Below the pieces are notes generated by a model. That model was not told the origin of the DNA. It saw only the letters and a list, made by a program, of their open reading frames with translations, and did no database searches. A stretch of 15,376 bases of DNA from VAXT01 sp964591295 (lineage in GTDB: Bacteria > Actinomycetota > Thermoleophilia > Gaiellales > Gaiellaceae): positions 1 through 15,376 of the forward strand of contig CAZQAG010000054.1 of NCBI GenBank assembly GCA_964591295.1. The letters are read 5' to 3'. The position numbers and the translations under genes are program-made. Below are positions 1 to 5,992 of the stretch, piece by piece (the stretch's first letter is position 1; every line of letters begins with the position of its first letter).

Positions 1-166
1 CTTGCTTCGCGACCTCCGGCCGCTCGAAATAGCGGCCGAGCGTCGTGTGCGCGACCCCGTAGTCGGAAGCGAGCTCCCGCAACGGCTCGCCGGCCGCCCT
101 GCGCCGAATCAGCTCCGCGTCGGGAACGAGCTTGCGCAGTCGACGCTGACGCTTCCTAACAAGGGA
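1..166 (-). CDS. Partial helix-turn-helix protein (resolvase/transposase-type HTH), lacks a normal start
   Basis: The minus strand is open from an in-frame TAA (167-169) to the left edge. It reads a basic stretch (VRKRQRRLRKLVPDAEL) followed by IRRRAAGEPLRELASDYGV and AHTTLGRYFERPEVAK, a compact helix-turn-helix of the kind found in resolvase/Hin-like and transposase-associated DNA-binding proteins. The second helix with HTTLGRYF would be the recognition helix. No ATG, GTG or TTG lies in frame between the stop and the domain; the only near-start is CTG at 139. The gene is therefore either a 5'-truncated remnant or uses a rare start. It runs off the window, so its C-terminus and full length are unknown. 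It lies about 240 bp to the left of the tRNA-derived repeat, which would suit a mobile-element gene. The HTH is clear; the specific function is not. Confidence 0.55.
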
Positions 167-169
167 TTA

Positions 170-405
170 CTTCGTCGACGGCTACCGCAGCACCACTCGG
201 CATGCGTGGGCGACTGGTCTCGGTCGAGCGCGAACTGGGCGACTGCGGATTCGGGCAAGGTCGTCGCCACCTCCACCACACGGCGGTCGGGCCTCGCTGT
301 GGGGTTCTACCGCCGGTGCTACCGAACGGAGTAAATCTGAGGCGATGTAGCCGCAGTGGATGTGGCTCGGTAAGGCCGAATTGGCGTCACGTGGCCTCGC
401 CCAAT
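170..405. other. Non-coding stretch with diverged attachment-site arm
   Basis: No open frame here has a start, ribosome binding site or recognisable protein. From about 314 to 405 the sequence matches 7774-7865 at a constant offset of 7460 bp without gaps, roughly half to two thirds of positions identical. The best block is GTGCTACCGAAC (317-328 and 7777-7788). It leads directly into the perfect 46-bp repeat and is best read as the flanking arm of an integration site. I see nothing else supportable. Confidence 0.4.
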
Positions 406-451
406 CGTTATCGCACCCAGGAGGTCGTCGGTTCGAGTCCGACTAGCTCCA
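406..451 (+). repeat. Attachment-site repeat: 3' half of tRNA-Ala(CGC), copy 1
   Basis: These 46 bases are identical to 7866-7911. They fold as the 3' part of a tRNA: anticodon loop ATCGCAC (U33, anticodon CGC, A37), variable loop AGGTC, T-arm stem GTCGG/CCGAC with loop TTCGAGT, acceptor strand TAGCTCC and discriminator A73. The acceptor strand would pair with GGGGCTA, giving the G3:U70 pair diagnostic of tRNA-Ala. CCA is not encoded. The 30 bases upstream do not form the 5' acceptor, D-arm or 5' anticodon stem, so this is not a functional tRNA. Identity between copies stops exactly at the tRNA 3' end, as at att sites left by tyrosine integrases that target tRNA genes. Confidence 0.85.
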
Positions 452-642
452 CCTCATATACAAGCCATTCCCGCACCTCCGGCGGCGGCTGGCGACCAAC
501 GCTGGCAAGTGTCTAGACGCACCCGCCACCGCGATCGTCGGGGATGCGGCCCTCGTGGCCGCTCGCGCGTGTATTGAAGCCCGACTGCTTGTCGATCTCG
601 CACCGCTACCCCGACTCGGGTACCCGCCGGGGCGGAAACCCG
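452..642. other. Non-coding gap downstream of the first tRNA repeat
   Basis: About 190 bp lie between the tRNA-derived repeat and the stop codon of the minus-strand ATP-grasp gene. No convincing ORF is seen. There is a 6-bp GC hairpin (GCGGCC at 546-551, GGCCGC at 557-562) and a 10-bp palindrome CGGGTACCCG (617-626). Neither is followed by a T-run on either strand, so I do not call a terminator. Confidence 0.4.
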
Positions 643-1575
643 TTACAGACTGAGGTCGGCGACCCCGACGGCTAGATCGGAGTTCCGGCCTACGATGCGC
701 TCCGCGACTAGCTCGAAGACGTCTCGCTCCCCGATCGAATAGTCGGATGTGAAGTCGACCGCGCCGTTTGCCTCCAGCACCACCCAGCCGCCGTCCGCAA
801 GAGGAAGAAGGTCGATGCCGACGAGGTCTCCGCCCACTGCAGCCGCTGCCGCCGTTGCGAGGGCGCAGGCCTCCGGCGGTGGGGTGAGCGGCACGCGTAT
901 TGCCCCGAGCGCGACATTCGTCCGCCATTCGCCGGGGGGAGCAACCCTCTGTACGGCGCCGACTGCCTCGCCGCGGCCAACCAGGATGCGGAGGTCGTGC
1001 CCGAGAGACGGGATGTACCTTTCGACGAGAGCGCCTTGGGTTCGGAACCACGCTTTGCGACGCAGGCGCCGTAGGCAGCGCTCCAGCTCCGACGCAGATT
1101 CACACAGAAAGACCTCTTTCCCCCAACTGCCGAACCGCGGCTTGACGACGACGGGAGCGTCGAGCTGGCGCGGGCGGGTCCCCCAGTCAACGTGAGAAGT
1201 CTTGGGATGGGGGATGCCGGCGGCCGCAAGCCGGACGGCCGTCTGGAGCTTGTCGTGGCAGGCGAGCAGCGAAGGAGCCGGGTTGAGAACGGGGACCCCC
1301 ATGCGCTCAACCCGGCGTAGCTCCCAGATGCCGTCCTCGACTCCGTCCAGCGTCTGCCGGACGTCCAGCCGTCCGAGGACGACGTCCCCCTCGCGCGCCA
1401 AACCGCTGACCTTCGCCGGTTGAACGAGCTCTGCACGTGCGCCGCGCTGGTGGAGCGCGCCGACGAGAAGCTCATTCGTCATGTTCGAGCGCCCGGCGGC
1501 GGCCACCCAGACTGTCCCGGGTGACGACCGTGCGAGCGTCTGTGCGACAAAGGCCGATCTGGATTTCGCGCCCAT
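643..1575 (-). CDS. RimK-like ATP-grasp ligase
   Basis: A 310-aa protein of the RimK/LysX branch of ATP-grasp enzymes. These form an acyl-phosphate and couple an amino acid (often glutamate) to a carboxylate on a protein or small molecule; the substrate here is unknown. Visible features: an N-terminal pre-ATP-grasp fold (TVWVAAAGRSNMTNELL, 21-37), GRLDVRQTLDGVEDG (68-82), nucleotide-loop KPRFGSWGKEV with Lys145, hinge VERYI with Glu185, HDLRILVG with Asp194/Arg196, EWRTN (216-220), GIDLLPL with Asp255, and metal-binding EAN (Glu268, Asn270). The start at 1575 is preferred because GGGAG lies five bases upstream. A longer in-frame start at 1674 would run into the intergenic region. It is divergent from the stress protein across 182 bp that contain a palindromic operator candidate. 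All core catalytic positions seem present. Confidence 0.85.
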   Translation of the reverse strand: MGAKSRSAFVAQTLARSSPGTVWVAAAGRSNMTNELLVGALHQRGARAELVQPAKVSGLAREGDVVLGRLDVRQTLDGVEDGIWELRRVERMGVPVLNPAPSLLACHDKLQTAVRLAAAGIPHPKTSHVDWGTRPRQLDAPVVVKPRFGSWGKEVFLCESASELERCLRRLRRKAWFRTQGALVERYIPSLGHDLRILVGRGEAVGAVQRVAPPGEWRTNVALGAIRVPLTPPPEACALATAAAAAVGGDLVGIDLLPLADGGWVVLEANGAVDFTSDYSIGERDVFELVAERIVGRNSDLAVGVADLSL

Positions 1576-1679
1576 CTGGGCTCCCTTCGCTGAGGCCACA
1601 GCGTCGCGCCTCGCCACCGCACTGGCAATGGGTTGAGGGCTGTATCTCTGCGCAGCAGCGTACGCCGGGCGCACGAAAG

Positions 1680-1697
1680 ATGGGGTCGCGACCGGAT
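1680..1697. promoter_or_regulatory. Operator candidate, ATGGGG-N6-CCGGAT (site 1)
   Basis: An imperfect palindrome, ATGGGG-TCGCGA-CCGGAT, whose centre contains the perfect palindrome GGTCGCGACC (1684-1693). It lies in the divergent intergenic region between the ATP-grasp and stress-protein genes, centred about 70 bp upstream of the latter's GTG. A G before it and the layout GATGGGGT-N6-CGGAT are shared with 4167-4185. The spacing resembles the DosR box of NarL-family regulators (GGG-N8-CCC). That the local response regulator binds here is inference. Confidence 0.5.
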
Positions 1698-1757
1698 TGT
1701 CGCCTCAGTCGCCGCCGACGACGCTTGAAGCATGTCCGCGCTGACACGGAGGATCTG

Positions 1758-2660
1758 GTGACGATCGTCTGCGGCGTCGATGGATCGAGCGCTGCGCGTG
1801 ACGCAGCCTCGGCAGCCGCGCGTCTGGCGGATGCGCTCGGGCACGAACTCGTCCTCGTTCATGCTGTCGAGCGGCCCGTCGGCGTCGGTTATTCCGCGCA
1901 TGGTCGCTTCCTCGACCGCTACGCGTATCCCGGGCCGAGCGAAGACCCCCTGGCAGGGGCGGGGAGGCACATCGTCGAGGGGCTGGCCGCCGAGTTGAAG
2001 TTGGACCCGCTCACCGTGCAGCGAATCGAGATGGGTGAGCCGGCGACTGTCGTCATCGACGTCGCTGAAACGTACGGAGCGGAACTTGTCGTTGTCGGGA
2101 CGCGCGGCCGCGGCAAGATCGCCAGCGCCGTCCTCGGCAGCGTTTCGTCGGCGGTCGTGTCGCTTTCGTCTTGTCCGGTCCTCGTTGTGCCCTCAGGGGC
2201 CGCGATCGGCTCGAGTGTCGTCGTCTGCGGAGTCGACGACAGCACCGCCGCGCGACAGGCAGCGCGGGTCGCCCGCGCCGTGGCCGAGGCTCTAGGCGTC
2301 GGGGTCGTGCTCGTCCACGCAGTGCCGACTCTGATTCCGCCCGGAATGTCGGCCGTTCCGCAGGGACCGGCCGAGCTCGCGGGTTCCGAACACAGGGCAG
2401 CCGAGCAGTTCTTGGCGACACTCGCCTTGGACGAGGGGCTCGGAGCCATTGCTGAGCGCCGCGTCGCCTTCGGCAGCCAGGCCGATGCGATCCGGGACGT
2501 GGCTGACGAGGTCAACGCCGCTCTGGTCGTGGTCGGAACCCGGCGACGGGGCGCACTGCGATCGGCGTTGGCCGGCAGCGTCTCGCTCGATCTCAAGGCC
2601 GAGTCGTCGAGGCCGGTGTTGATAGTTCCGACAGGAACGCGGGCCGCACTTCGTACATGA
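1758..2660 (+). CDS. Tandem-domain universal stress protein
   Basis: A 300-aa cytoplasmic protein with two UspA domains (about 1-146 and 153-292), a common actinobacterial form used in survival under starvation, hypoxia or other stress. Domain 1 has the first strand TIVCGVDGSS with Asp8 and a full ATP-binding loop of the G-2x-G-9x-G-S type (114-128, GTRGRGKIASAVLGS). Domain 2 repeats this (VVVCGVDDST, Asp160), but its loop (260-274, GTRRRGALRSALAGS) has Arg in place of the second glycine, so nucleotide binding may be asymmetric. GTG at 1758 is chosen because GGAGG (1748-1752) precedes it by five bases and the first codon leads straight into the first strand. The open frame extends upstream to 1437, but only over the divergent intergenic region and ATP-grasp gene. 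It converges on the cation antiporter gene with 9 bp between stop codons. Confidence 0.92.
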   Translation: MTIVCGVDGSSAARDAASAAARLADALGHELVLVHAVERPVGVGYSAHGRFLDRYAYPGPSEDPLAGAGRHIVEGLAAELKLDPLTVQRIEMGEPATVVIDVAETYGAELVVVGTRGRGKIASAVLGSVSSAVVSLSSCPVLVVPSGAAIGSSVVVCGVDDSTAARQAARVARAVAEALGVGVVLVHAVPTLIPPGMSAVPQGPAELAGSEHRAAEQFLATLALDEGLGAIAERRVAFGSQADAIRDVADEVNAALVVVGTRRRGALRSALAGSVSLDLKAESSRPVLIVPTGTRAALRT

Positions 2661-2669
2661 CGCGGAAGC

Positions 2670-3614
2670 TCAGTGCCCGAGGCTCAACAGCACCGCGTAC
2701 GAGAGTGCATACAACCCAATAAGGACGACGGCGCTTGCCCGGTCGTGCCGTCGGCGCACCGTCAGCAGCGCTCCGACCGCAGCTATCGCCCCAAGCGTGT
2801 AGACGCTGCCTACCACCGCGAGCCGGGTCGTCACGTCCGCCGGCGCGACGGCGGGCCCTGCCCCGATGGAGAGCGTGGAGTCGACGAGTGAGCTGCCGAG
2901 CGCATCACCGAGGGCGATCCCGGGCGCCCCGCGGCGCAACGCCGTGATGTCGACCATGACCTCAGGAAGAGACGTCCCGACCGAAGCTCCAAAGAACGCG
3001 AGCAGGAACTCGGGCACCCCGATGGAGTTAGCGAGACGCACAAGCGAGTAGACGGCTAGGGTCGCCCCACCCCCGACCACTGCGAGCGCTCCCAGCGCGA
3101 TCAGCCCTTGCCTGAACCTTCCGTTGTGACGGACGGCGGGCGGGGCGTCGCCCACCCCGCCCGAGAGCAGCTTGGTGACCACAACGGTCGCCACGCCCCA
3201 AGCCGCGATCAGAGCCAGACCCTCGAGGCGATCCAGATGGCCGTCGAGCACGAAGAGTGTCGTCAGTCCCAGGCCGGCGATGGTCAGCACCGTGATCAGT
3301 CCGACCTGACGGCGGGAAATGACGAGTACGCCCGCCACGAGGGGAAAGATGCCGAGGACAAACGTGCTCTGGGTGAGCGTCGAGCCGATCGAATCTCCTA
3401 CGTTGACGTCTCCTTCCCCCTGAAGGTGGCTGGCGATCGAGTTCGCGATCTCCGGTAGATCCGTGCCGACACCGACCAAGACGACTCCGACGACGAAGGG
3501 CGGCGCGCCGAAACCGGCGGCGAGTGCGCGTGTATACGAAACGGCGACGTCACTCGCGGCGAGAGCCACTGCCAGGCCGACGAGAAGCAGGACCAGGAAA
3601 GCAGCGATCTGCAC
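2670..3614 (-). CDS. Ca2+/cation antiporter (CaCA, YrbG-like Na+/Ca2+ exchanger)
   Basis: A 314-aa membrane protein with about ten hydrophobic segments and the two inverted alpha-repeats of the CaCA superfamily, which exchanges Ca2+ for Na+ or H+ across the cytoplasmic membrane. Repeat 1 holds GVGTDLPE (48-55) and GDSIGS (73-78); repeat 2 holds GTSLPE (213-218) and GDALGS (236-241). The ion-binding Glu55 and Glu218 are present. In classical members the second part of each repeat reads GNxxGSN; here both have Asp for the first Asn and lack the last, so ion selectivity may differ. A weak hydrophilic break (about 150-168) separates the halves. It starts with GTG 9 bp after the stop of the PRC-like gene, so the two form an operon. 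Length is normal for prokaryotic exchangers. Confidence 0.9.
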   Translation of the reverse strand: MQIAAFLVLLLVGLAVALAASDVAVSYTRALAAGFGAPPFVVGVVLVGVGTDLPEIANSIASHLQGEGDVNVGDSIGSTLTQSTFVLGIFPLVAGVLVISRRQVGLITVLTIAGLGLTTLFVLDGHLDRLEGLALIAAWGVATVVVTKLLSGGVGDAPPAVRHNGRFRQGLIALGALAVVGGGATLAVYSLVRLANSIGVPEFLLAFFGASVGTSLPEVMVDITALRRGAPGIALGDALGSSLVDSTLSIGAGPAVAPADVTTRLAVVGSVYTLGAIAAVGALLTVRRRHDRASAVVLIGLYALSYAVLLSLGH

Positions 3615-3623
3615 CGGGAAGAC

Positions 3624-4067
3624 CTAAGAAAGCCGTTGGTCGGCGTCGGGCGCGTCCTCCGGATGTACGCGGACAACGATCCGGTCGTACTCCGGAACAA
3701 TTAGCTCGATCGCTTCCGCTGGGATCCGAATCCGACTACTTCCGTACCAGCCCGTGGCGACCTCCAACGCCGAGACGTAGCCGGTTTCGTCATCGGTTGC
3801 GACGGCGTCGACAGTCCCAACCGTACGGTTGTCGGTCGAATCGACGAAGAAGCCCTCGCACTCCCGAAGAAGCTGTTCTGGATCCTCGAGCCGCACGTAG
3901 ACCTGCACATCCAGCCACCAAGTTCGCGTGGTCGGCGATCCCGCAAGCCGCCGGCGGAATCGCAGCTCGTGGTAGAGCGGCTCGGCCCGGATGCTCGGGC
4001 CACGATCCGGATCGCCAGGTGCGTCAGCGAGTGGTAGCAACAGCGTTTCGAGGAGGACGACGTCCAT
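3624..4067 (-). CDS. Small PRC-barrel-like protein of unknown function
   Basis: A 147-aa soluble protein with no signal peptide or membrane segment. The second half (about 70-135: FFVDSTDNRTVGTVDAV, then ETGYVSALEVATGWYG, then RIRIPAEAIELIV) has the alternating beta pattern and the stored-versus-regulated layout of PRC-barrel domains, small beta-barrels found in RNA-processing and membrane-associated regulatory proteins. The first half (MDVVLLETLLLPLADAP to LEDPEQLLRECEG) is not recognised. The ATG at 4067 is preferred: GGAG lies a few bases upstream and the region beyond it holds a 20-bp palindrome. The frame stays open to 4181, but that extension reads like intergenic DNA. It is first in a two-gene operon with the antiporter and divergent from the ArsB/NhaD operon, so a role in ion homeostasis is a reasonable guess only. 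Confidence 0.72.
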   Translation of the reverse strand: MDVVLLETLLLPLADAPGDPDRGPSIRAEPLYHELRFRRRLAGSPTTRTWWLDVQVYVRLEDPEQLLRECEGFFVDSTDNRTVGTVDAVATDDETGYVSALEVATGWYGSSRIRIPAEAIELIVPEYDRIVVRVHPEDAPDADQRLS

Positions 4068-4108
4068 GTGGGCTCCGCTACAGCGTCGCAGCGCCTCCGC
4101 CGCGGCGA

Positions 4109-4128
4109 AATGGGGAGAATCCCCCATT
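4109..4128. promoter_or_regulatory. 20-bp palindromic operator candidate (site 2)
   Basis: Two perfect 7-bp arms, AATGGGG and CCCCATT, are separated by six bases (AGAATC). The site is centred about 51 bp upstream of the PRC-like gene's ATG and about 130 bp upstream of the transporter's GTG, so it could serve either direction. The core ATGGGG-N6-CCCCAT is the most symmetrical member of the motif family also seen at 1680-1697 and 4168-4185. The layout matches a DosR-type box (GGG-N8-CCC within 20 bp). Confidence 0.55.
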
Positions 4129-4167
4129 CGCACTGCCCGAAGGCCCCACCTTGGAGGCACCGCAGAG

Positions 4168-4185
4168 ATGGGGTGCATCACGGAT
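4168..4185. promoter_or_regulatory. Operator candidate, ATGGGG-N6-ACGGAT (site 3)
   Basis: This shares GATGGGGT-N6-CGGAT (4167-4185) with 1679-1697, thirteen fixed positions at the same spacing. Its centre is about 72 bp upstream of the transporter GTG, nearly the same distance as site 1 from the stress-protein GTG (about 70 bp). The equal placement supports a shared activator site; binding itself is inferred. Confidence 0.5.
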
Positions 4186-4248
4186 GGCTCTTGCTACGGG
4201 GCGCTGCGAATCTTGTGATCGGACGTCGTCGGCGAGGAGGTTGTCTAC

Positions 4249-5511
4249 GTGGACGTCATCGCGGCGATTGTCTTCATCGCCGCACTGAGTTTGATCGCAC
4301 TGGAGTGGGTCCATCGCACGAAGGTGGCACTCGCCGGAGCTGCGCTCATCGTGCTCGTCGGCGCCGCCGACCAAGAGAGCGCGATCGCGGCGATCGACTG
4401 GGCGACGCTCGGCCTGCTGACCGGCATGATGGTCCTCGTCGGGCTGACCGAGCGGACCGGAGTGTTCACCTACCTCGCACTCCGAAGCGCGCAACTCTCT
4501 CGGGGCCGGCCTTTCCAGCTGGTCGTGTTGCTCGCGGGCGCGACTGGGATTCTCTCCGCGTTCCTCGACAACCTGACGGCGATCCTGCTCGTCGTCCCGA
4601 TCACGCTGCTGCTCGCGGACCTTCTGGGCATTCCGGCGGTGCCCCTCGTCATCATCGAGATCGTCGCTAGCAACATCGGTGGCACCGCGACGCTGATCGG
4701 GGACCCACCGAACATCATGATCGGGTCACGCGTCCCTGAGCTCACCTTCACGGACTTCGTGGTCAACCTGGCGCCCGTGGCCGCCGTCACGCTCGTCTGC
4801 GTCACTGTCGCGCTGTACTTGCTGTTCCGCTCACGCTTGTCTGTTCCGCCCGAGCGGGCACGAGAACTGGCACAGCTCGATCCAGCGCGCGACATGCGGG
4901 GACGCCCGTACGTATTTCGCTCGATCGCAATCCTGCTCGGGACGATCGTCGCGTTCTTCTTGCATGCACCGCTGCACGTTGAGCCCGCGATCGTCGCCCT
5001 GAGCGGAGCGACGGCGATGCTGCTCGTCGCCGCGGACGACGTCGAGGAGGCACTCACACGTGTCGACTGGTCGACGATCTTCTTCTTCCTCGGTCTCTTC
5101 GTGATGGTGGGCGGTCTCGAAGAGCAGGGCATCATCGGTGAGGTCGCCGTGTTCCTGGGAGATGTGACCGACGGTTCGCGAACTGCCGAAGCGATGGTGA
5201 TCCTATGGGGGTCGGCGGCCGGGTCCGCACTCGTCGACAACATCCCCTTTACAGCAGCGATGTTGCCCGTCGTCGACGAGCTCGGGTCAGATCAGGCGTT
5301 CGACGACGCGAACTGGTGGGCGCTCGCGCTCGGTGCCTGCTTCGGTGGCAACGCGACGGTCATCGCCGCGGCGGCGAACGTTGCTGCCAGCGGGATCGTC
5401 GAGCGGAGCGGTCAATCACTCTCGTTCAGGCAGTTCATGGGCATCGGCGTGCCGGTCACCGTGCTTTCGCTCATGATCGCGACGGCTTATCTCCTCCTCT
5501 TTCAGGTCTGA
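4249..5511 (+). CDS. ArsB/NhaD-type ion transporter
   Basis: A 420-aa polytopic membrane protein of the ion transporter (IT) superfamily, which includes ArsB arsenite pumps, NhaD Na+/H+ antiporters and the mammalian P protein. The hallmark is GGTATLIGDPPNIMIGS at 144-160. The two helix-break motifs of the inverted repeats are visible as AFLDNLTA (Asp107, Asn108) and ALVDNIPFTA (Asp330, Asn331), with GACFGGNAT (362-370) as the second-half partner of the signature. About eleven hydrophobic segments span the length, with a polar loop near 196-222. GTG at 4249 is preceded by GAGGAGG (4234-4240), eight bases away. It heads a four-gene operon and ends 3 bp before the CBS gene start. No ArsR or ArsC homologue lies nearby, so a cation/proton or anion role is as likely as arsenite. 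Substrate unassigned. Confidence 0.9.
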   Translation: MDVIAAIVFIAALSLIALEWVHRTKVALAGAALIVLVGAADQESAIAAIDWATLGLLTGMMVLVGLTERTGVFTYLALRSAQLSRGRPFQLVVLLAGATGILSAFLDNLTAILLVVPITLLLADLLGIPAVPLVIIEIVASNIGGTATLIGDPPNIMIGSRVPELTFTDFVVNLAPVAAVTLVCVTVALYLLFRSRLSVPPERARELAQLDPARDMRGRPYVFRSIAILLGTIVAFFLHAPLHVEPAIVALSGATAMLLVAADDVEEALTRVDWSTIFFFLGLFVMVGGLEEQGIIGEVAVFLGDVTDGSRTAEAMVILWGSAAGSALVDNIPFTAAMLPVVDELGSDQAFDDANWWALALGACFGGNATVIAAAANVAASGIVERSGQSLSFRQFMGIGVPVTVLSLMIATAYLLLFQV

Positions 5512-5514
5512 GTG

Positions 5515-5985
5515 ATGGCGCTGCTTCGTGAGATCCGGCTGATCGGCGCTTCGGTGCGGAAAGACGACACGTTCCTGGAGGCGGCCAGAAGCCTGCTCGG
5601 ATCAGAAACCTCGGCGCTCGCCGTCGTCGACGGGCAGGAGCGCGTCACCGGCCTCTTCACGGACGACGACCTCTTGCGGGGTTTGTTCCCGCGCTATCTC
5701 GACGAGCTCCACCACACCGCGTTCCTCGTCGAAGACGGCGAGAGCCTTCGGGGAAACCTCGAAACGGCTGCTCGCGAGAGCGTCGAGCGTCACATGCGCG
5801 AGCCCGTCACCGTCGAGATAGACGCCGGAGCGGCACACGTCGTCGAGCGGTTCCTGCATACGCCCTGGGGCGCCGTCGCCGTCGTCGACTCGGGTCGCTT
5901 CGTCGGCATGGTCAATCAGTTGGACGTGACGCGTTACCTCGTCGAACGCCTTGATCCGGGCAGCGCGTTCCTCGAAATGGGGTGA
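5515..5985 (+). CDS. CBS-domain pair protein
   Basis: A 156-aa cytoplasmic protein consisting of a single Bateman module. The first CBS motif covers about 10-62 (ALAVVDGQERVTGLFTDDD then LLRGLFP). The second covers about 91-150 (HMREPVTVEIDAGAAHVVER, then GAVAVVDSGRFVGMVNQLD). Such pairs bind adenine nucleotides and report energy state; small stand-alone ones often act on a partner transporter or enzyme. The linker (63-90) is longer than usual. ATG 5515 follows the transporter TGA (5509-5511) by 3 bp; a GTG at 5512 is an alternative. The tight spacing suggests co-translation with the transporter, which would make the transporter its likely partner (inference). It ends 7 bp before the kinase start. 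Confidence 0.88.
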   Translation: MALLREIRLIGASVRKDDTFLEAARSLLGSETSALAVVDGQERVTGLFTDDDLLRGLFPRYLDELHHTAFLVEDGESLRGNLETAARESVERHMREPVTVEIDAGAAHVVERFLHTPWGAVAVVDSGRFVGMVNQLDVTRYLVERLDPGSAFLEMG

Positions 5986-5992
5986 GCTGCCG

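Noticed and set aside
376..451. A complete tRNA-Ala gene ending at 451 (and likewise at 7911)
   Set aside because: The 76-base span does not give a 5' acceptor strand, D-arm or 5' anticodon stem; only the 3' half is present.
546..562. GC hairpin as terminator of the ATP-grasp gene
   Set aside because: No T-run on either side and it lies about 80 bp beyond the stop; not distinguishable from chance in GC-rich DNA.
1437..1757. N-terminal extension of the stress protein
   Set aside because: The extension is antisense to the ATP-grasp gene and crosses the divergent intergenic region; GTG 1758 has a good ribosome site and fits the domain start.
1919..2596. Minus-strand open frame opposite the stress protein
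   Set aside because: Low-complexity Ser/Thr/Ala/Pro shadow of the clear UspA gene.
4068..4181. 38-residue upstream extension of the PRC-like protein
   Set aside because: It covers two palindromic operator candidates and reads unlike protein; ATG 4067 has a ribosome site.
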